A stretch of 64,000 bases of DNA from Microbacterium faecale (GTDB lineage Bacteria; Actinomycetota; Actinomycetes; Actinomycetales; Microbacteriaceae). The translations under genes were made by a program, and so were the position numbers. Positions within the stretch are counted from its first letter, which is position 1; every line of letters begins with the position of its first letter. Shown here piece after piece: positions 60,486-64,000 of the stretch. The notes beneath the pieces were generated by a model. It saw nothing but the letters and a program-made list of their open reading frames with translations. It was not told where the DNA came from and searched no databases. The DNA is taken from the NCBI RefSeq assembly GCF_014640975.1, contig NZ_BMHO01000001.1, positions 2,056,166-2,120,165 of the forward strand, in the 5' to 3' direction.

Positions 60486-61162
60486 AAGCTCTGACCTCGA
60501 TGGCGACGCGCCATCTGCTCGAGGAGCTGCTCGCGGATCACGCGGTCGAGCTGACCGCGACCGGCGGCGTCGACGCCGAGCAGCGCGTCTCCGGCGGTGA
60601 GGCCGTCGACCTGGTCTTTCTCTCGTCGGCGGCTCTGACGCGTCTCTCGGCCAGCGGCGCGATCGATGCCGAGACGATCACGCCGCTGGTGCGCTCTGAG
60701 GTGGCGGTCGCAGTGCCGTCCGGATCCGACGAGCCGGCCGTGCGACCCGCTGGCGCGGCATTCTCCGATGCGCAGGGCGTGCGCGATGCGCTGCGGTCGG
60801 CGGCGTCCGTCGGCTACTCCACGGGCCCCAGCGGGAGTGCACTCGTGCGCATGGTCGAGCAGTGGGGTCTCGCAGACGAACTGGGAGATCGCCTGCGACA
60901 GGCTCCCCCGGGGATTCCGGTCGCGCGCCTCGTTGCCGCGGGCGAGGCGGATCTCGGGTTCCAGCAGCTCAGCGAGCTCGTCGGCGAACCGGGGGTGCAG
61001 ATCCTCGGGGTTCTCCCGGGCGACTGCGCGATCGAGACGACCTTCTCCGGTGCCGTGACGACGACGGCGAAGGATCCGGCCGCAGCGCGCCGGATCCTCG
61101 CCGCGTTGGCCGCCGTCGACGCCGAACCGGCGAAGCGACGTCACGCCTTCCGTCCTGCGTAA
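60482..61162 (+). CDS. ModA-like substrate-binding-domain protein without signal peptide
   Basis: A 226-residue protein with the periplasmic-binding type 2 fold of the ModA class (VDLVFLSSAALTRLSASGAI; VGYSTGPSGSALVRMVEQWG; VAAGEADLGFQQLSEL). There is no signal peptide or lipobox, so it is cytosolic. It is the last gene of the lig operon. ModA-like proteins of this kind occur in aromatic-catabolism clusters, but their role is not established; a ligand-binding or isomerase role is only a guess. Confidence 0.7.
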   Translation: MKALTSMATRHLLEELLADHAVELTATGGVDAEQRVSGGEAVDLVFLSSAALTRLSASGAIDAETITPLVRSEVAVAVPSGSDEPAVRPAGAAFSDAQGVRDALRSAASVGYSTGPSGSALVRMVEQWGLADELGDRLRQAPPGIPVARLVAAGEADLGFQQLSELVGEPGVQILGVLPGDCAIETTFSGAVTTTAKDPAAARRILAALAAVDAEPAKRRHAFRPA

Positions 61163-61177
61163 GACGGATCGGGGTCG

Positions 61178-62173
61178 TCAGTGACGCCCCTCCATCGCGG
61201 CGCGGTCGATCTCTTCCTGGTTCTCGACGTACGGCGTGCCGTGGGTATGGAACGTCGGTACGGTCTTCATGCCCCAGGCCTGGCCCTTTGCACGCTCGGC
61301 CTCGGACCATTCCACGACCGGCCAGTCGGGGTCGAGCAACAGTCGTGCCTGCGCGTTCGCGAATTCGATCCGGTTGCCGCCCGGCTCCCACACGTAGAGG
61401 AAGAACGTCTGGTTGATCGCGTGCTTGTACGGTCCGTACTCGATGAAGATGTCGTTCTCGAGGCAGATGTCGGCGGCGCGCAGGATGTCTTCGCGAGAGT
61501 CCGGCGAGAACGCGAAGTGGTGGAAGCGGCCGCGCTCCCCCGTCCAGTCGCCGGAGTAGACCACGTCGTATGACTTCTGGTGGAATCGGAACCACCGCGC
61601 CGCGTAACCGCCCTCGTCGAGTCGCACGCGCTCCGACTCGCGCGACATCATCACGTCGCTCCAGAACTCACCCGCCGCCGTCACGTCAGAAGCGAGATAG
61701 TTGATGTGGTCGATTCGGCGCGCATTGATGCCGCTGCCCGGGAACGCCGATGCCTGGTTCTTCAGCGCCGGGCGGTCCGTGTCGTCCGGCACGTAGTGCT
61801 CGGTGTCGTAGTAGAGGGCCATCAGGTGGCCGTCGGGATCCTCGAACTCGTAGGAGCGCCCGACACCGACCTCGGGATCGCGCCACCCGTGGCCGAGCCC
61901 CGTCCGCTCGATGGCCGCGACACGTCGCGACAGCGCGTCTTCGGAGGTCGTGCGCAGGAGGGTGCGTCCGACCCCGTTCGTGTCAGAGGCCGTGAGCTTC
62001 AGCGAGTATCGCTGGTACTCGTCCCAGCAGCGGAGATAAGCCGAGTCGCCGATCCGCTCGACTTCTCTCATCGCGCAGATGTCACGGAAGAAATGGAGAC
62101 TCTCTTCGAATCGCGGAGTGTAGAGCTCGATCGCCCCGAGGTGGGCGAGGTCGAAGTTCTCTTCAACGGCCAT
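61178..62173 (-). CDS. Type I (VOC) extradiol ring-cleavage dioxygenase
   Basis: A 331-residue protein with two VOC modules, like catechol 2,3-dioxygenases. Iron-ligand candidates are His in LAHLGAIEL (N-terminus of module 1 by paralogy), His in GRFHHFAFSPDSREDILRAA and Glu in GGNRIEFANAQ. It should open a catecholic ring with O2 and Fe(II). The ATG at 62173 has GGAAGG-like sequence just past it on the plus strand; a longer frame upstream is non-coding. It faces the lig operon convergently and is divergent from the GntR gene. The substrate could be protocatechuate, gallate or a related catechol. Confidence 0.82.
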   Translation of the reverse strand: MAVEENFDLAHLGAIELYTPRFEESLHFFRDICAMREVERIGDSAYLRCWDEYQRYSLKLTASDTNGVGRTLLRTTSEDALSRRVAAIERTGLGHGWRDPEVGVGRSYEFEDPDGHLMALYYDTEHYVPDDTDRPALKNQASAFPGSGINARRIDHINYLASDVTAAGEFWSDVMMSRESERVRLDEGGYAARWFRFHQKSYDVVYSGDWTGERGRFHHFAFSPDSREDILRAADICLENDIFIEYGPYKHAINQTFFLYVWEPGGNRIEFANAQARLLLDPDWPVVEWSEAERAKGQAWGMKTVPTFHTHGTPYVENQEEIDRAAMEGRH

Positions 62174-62256
62174 GGAAGGTCCTCTCTGACCTGGTGACGG
62201 GGTGAATGACGGCGAATCTCGGCCGCGCACTGGCCAATCTACGGTCCCGCCCGCTA

Positions 62257-62281
62257 GATTGTCAACAATCTTGGTGACCAA
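62257..62281. promoter_or_regulatory. Two adjacent palindromes, putative GntR operator
   Basis: GATTGTCAACAATC (62257-62270) and TTGGTGACCAA (62271-62281) lie head to tail between the divergent dioxygenase and GntR genes. TTGT-N2-ACAA is the usual core of FadR/FCD-class sites. Confidence 0.65.
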
Positions 62282-62329
62282 TGACATGTGCGCACCGGGC
62301 GTCATGCGCCCGCGCGTGGGAGGGCTCCC

Positions 62330-62971
62330 GTGGCAGAGAACAACGACATCCGCCGCCGGCTGCGCGACGACATTCTGCGTGGCGACTATGCGCCGCGCCA
62401 GCGCCTGATCGAGGCCGACCTGGCGAAGCAGTATGGGGCGAGTCGCTTCGCCTTGCGCAACGCGCTGATCCAGCTCGAGGCCGAAGGCCTGGTCGAGCTG
62501 CAGCCGAACCGTGGGGCGCGCGTACGAGAGATCACGGTCCAGGAGGCCATCGAGATCACCGAGATCCGCCAGTCGATCGAGGCGCTGGTCGCGGCGCGGG
62601 CTGCCCAGCGGGCGACGCCCGAGCAGGTCGAGACCCTCCGCGGCATCGGTCGGGACATGCGCGCGGCCGTCGAGGGTAACGAGCTCATGGGGTACTCCGA
62701 CCTGAACGTTACGCTCCACAGCTTGCTACGTGAGATCGCGCAACACGGTGCGGCCGAGCGGATGTTGTCGCAGCTCCACGGCCAGATGGTGCGGCATCAG
62801 TTCCGCCTGTTTCTCGTGCCGGGGCGTCCGAGCACGTCCCTGCCGGAGCACCTCGCGATCATCGACGCGGTCTGCGCGGGCGACGTCGAAGCGTCACGGT
62901 CGGCCATGGCGGCGCACGTCGGAAGCGTCATCGAGACGCTCGAGCAGTTCGCGCGGGTCGACGCTCGCTGA
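62330..62971 (+). CDS. GntR-family regulator (FCD type)
   Basis: A 213-residue regulator from a GTG at 62330. The winged helix reads DIRRRLRDDILRGDYAPRQR, LIEADLAKQYGASRFALRNA and LVELQPNRGARVREI. The C-terminal FCD domain shows HSLLREIAQHGAAE and LPEHLAIIDAVCAGDVEASR, with metal-binding His candidates. It probably represses itself and the divergent dioxygenase through the palindromes upstream. The inducer is likely an aromatic acid or ring-cleavage product. Confidence 0.9.
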   Translation: MAENNDIRRRLRDDILRGDYAPRQRLIEADLAKQYGASRFALRNALIQLEAEGLVELQPNRGARVREITVQEAIEITEIRQSIEALVAARAAQRATPEQVETLRGIGRDMRAAVEGNELMGYSDLNVTLHSLLREIAQHGAAERMLSQLHGQMVRHQFRLFLVPGRPSTSLPEHLAIIDAVCAGDVEASRSAMAAHVGSVIETLEQFARVDAR

Positions 62972-62995
62972 CGGCGATCCGCCCTGTCAGCGCGG

Positions 62996-63454
62996 TCAGG
63001 TACGCTGCAGCATCCGCCACAGTCCCCGAAAGAGCATCTGCGCCTCGTCCTCCCCCAGCCCGGCCGTCAACTCACGCTGCACCTGGGCGACATGCGGCGC
63101 GAGCCGCTGGCGCTCCGTCGCGCCGGCCGGTGTCAGCGTGACGACGTTCCGCCGCGCGTCGCCGTCCGCGCGGTGGCGGACGATGAGGCCATCCCGCTCC
63201 AGGCGGCGCACCAGGCCCGCAACCGTGGAGCGATCGAGATCGACCTCGTCGCACAGCTCACGCTGACTCGCCTCCCCGCGCCGGTCGAGCACGACGAGCA
63301 CGCTGTACTGCGCACTCGTGATCTCGCTCGACACGATGCGCGCCCAGGTCATCACGTGCAGCTGCTGCGCACGCCGGATGAGATTGCCGATGTGTCGCTG
63401 CGGCTCAGGCAGGCTGCTGGCGTCCATGTCGATCCCCGTCCCGCTGCCGATCAC
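62996..63454 (-). CDS. MarR-family transcriptional regulator
   Basis: A 152-residue MarR. The winged helix-turn-helix is VLDRRGEASQRELCDEVDLD and RSTVAGLVRRLERDGLIVRH, followed by the wing ADGDARRNVVTLTPAG. Its GTG overlaps the monooxygenase stop by 4 bp (GTGA), so it is made with that enzyme and probably senses its aromatic substrate. A later ATG (MDASSLPEPQ) is an alternative start. Confidence 0.9.
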   Translation of the reverse strand: MIGSGTGIDMDASSLPEPQRHIGNLIRRAQQLHVMTWARIVSSEITSAQYSVLVVLDRRGEASQRELCDEVDLDRSTVAGLVRRLERDGLIVRHRADGDARRNVVTLTPAGATERQRLAPHVAQVQRELTAGLGEDEAQMLFRGLWRMLQRT

Positions 63455-64000
63455 GCTTCTCGGAACACGCCCGAGAAGAAGTCAGTGAGCTCCTCCCGGG
63501 CGTCCAGGGGCAGCACGTGGGCGACATACTGATCCGGACGCACGACGACGAGCGCACCGGCGGAGGCGATGCCACGCCGCGCGAAGATGTCGTCGACCGG
63601 GTCGGTCGCCCACGCCTTCTCCCAGTCCTGCAGACCGAGCGGCCCCGACGTGGGCAGGAGGATCGACGGCAGCGCGGTCACGTCGATGTCGTGATGGGAT
63701 CCACGGACGATGCCATGGACGTCGAACACGCTGTCGAGGTCGTCGCCAGCAGGGGTGAAGGCCCCCACAGGAGCGTCTGCCGCCTCGGTCAGCCAGGTCG
63801 CGAACTCGTTCAATCGCCCTCCCCCGGCGTCGCCGAACGCGTAGAGACGCCAACGGCCGTCGGCTCGGTGCGTATGCCCGATCTCCATCCGCCGGCCGTC
63901 CGCGATCCGCCGCACGGGTGCGGAGTGGAAGCGCGTTCCGATCTCAAAGCCCGTCGCCAGGTGCTGGTGCGTGGATCTGCCCGTGAGCCGTGACGGCTCG
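63451..64000 (-). CDS. FAD-dependent aromatic hydroxylase, C-terminal part
   Basis: About 182 C-terminal residues of a gene entering from the right edge. HQHLATGFEIGTRFHSAPV, the DGRWRLYAFGDAGG strand and VVRPDQYVAHVLPLDAREEL match the thioredoxin-like C-terminal domain of the phenol hydroxylase/3-hydroxybenzoate 4-monooxygenase class. The catalytic FAD and substrate domains lie outside the window. A 3-hydroxybenzoate 4-hydroxylase would produce protocatechuate and suit the neighbouring lig genes. It is co-transcribed with marR. Confidence 0.8.
   Translation of the reverse strand, partial: EPSRLTGRSTHQHLATGFEIGTRFHSAPVRRIADGRRMEIGHTHRADGRWRLYAFGDAGGGRLNEFATWLTEAADAPVGAFTPAGDDLDSVFDVHGIVRGSHHDIDVTALPSILLPTSGPLGLQDWEKAWATDPVDDIFARRGIASAGALVVVRPDQYVAHVLPLDAREELTDFFSGVFREA

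Overview
The window is a contiguous stretch of high-GC chromosome from an actinobacterium, most likely Microbacteriaceae (Microbacterium or a close relative). This rests on the gene set: the PucR-type FasR regulator followed by fabD-fabH-acpP-fabF, a homodimeric-type aceE, RbpA, polyphosphate glucokinase, a DUF3145 gene, an accessory SecA2-like ATPase and abundant GTG starts. No taxonomic search was possible, so the genus is inference.

Layout. 1-4.8 kb is ordinary chromosome: the end of a PAP2 phosphatase, two GNAT genes (one with an internal stop), a SagB-like nitroreductase, SecA2 and a HEAT-like gene. From 4.8 to 28 kb lies a mosaic accessory region. It is bracketed by a 290-bp direct repeat made from the 3' part of the HEAT-like gene (4504-4793 and 27869-28158), with a divergent tyrosine-recombinase gene next to the right copy. 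Inside are, in order: an ABC exporter with a two-component system; a patch of one-gene modules (GNAT, a blasticidin-S-deaminase-like/ASCH fusion, XRE regulator, methyltransferase, PHP hydrolase, GNAT pseudogene, recombinase remnant, NUDIX) interspersed with copies of one repeat (R1-R4); and an 11.5-kb heavy-metal island with matched inverted repeats at its ends. The island has a Cd/Zn/Pb half (CmtR, P1B ATPase, CadD, LspA) and a Cu half (DUF305 proteins, four-helix copper-storage protein, BNR-like lipoprotein, YHS protein, CopB, CsoR). A near-perfect palindrome occurs at both ends and at the Cd/Cu boundary.

28-44 kb is mostly backbone: methyltransferase, a SecD-head-like lipoprotein, PspC, phosphotransferase, M20 peptidase, MFS exporter, UvrA-like protein, AEC and DedA membrane proteins, acyltransferase-3, a NarL-type two-component system, SDR, GDPD, RbpA and PpgK. 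44-57 kb carries core functions: RNase P RNA, a zinc-ribbon coiled-coil protein, tRNA-Val, aceE, the FasR/FAS-II operon, DUF3145, tRNA-Met, a DMT transporter, peptide deformylase and a septum-type lipoprotein.

57-64 kb is a catabolic cluster for the lower protocatechuate 4,5-cleavage (or gallate) pathway. LigI opens 2-pyrone-4,6-dicarboxylate, LigJ hydrates oxalomesaconate, and LigK splits the product into pyruvate and oxaloacetate. It also carries a type I extradiol dioxygenase, LysR, GntR and MarR regulators, and the C-terminal part of a 3-hydroxybenzoate-type FAD monooxygenase running off the right edge. The ring-cleavage and dehydrogenase genes that would feed LigI are not in the window.

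The best candidate for something undescribed is the 8.7-14.6 kb patch: genes with a repeat just after their stop codons, next to a degraded recombinase gene whose longer homologue sits 13 kb away.
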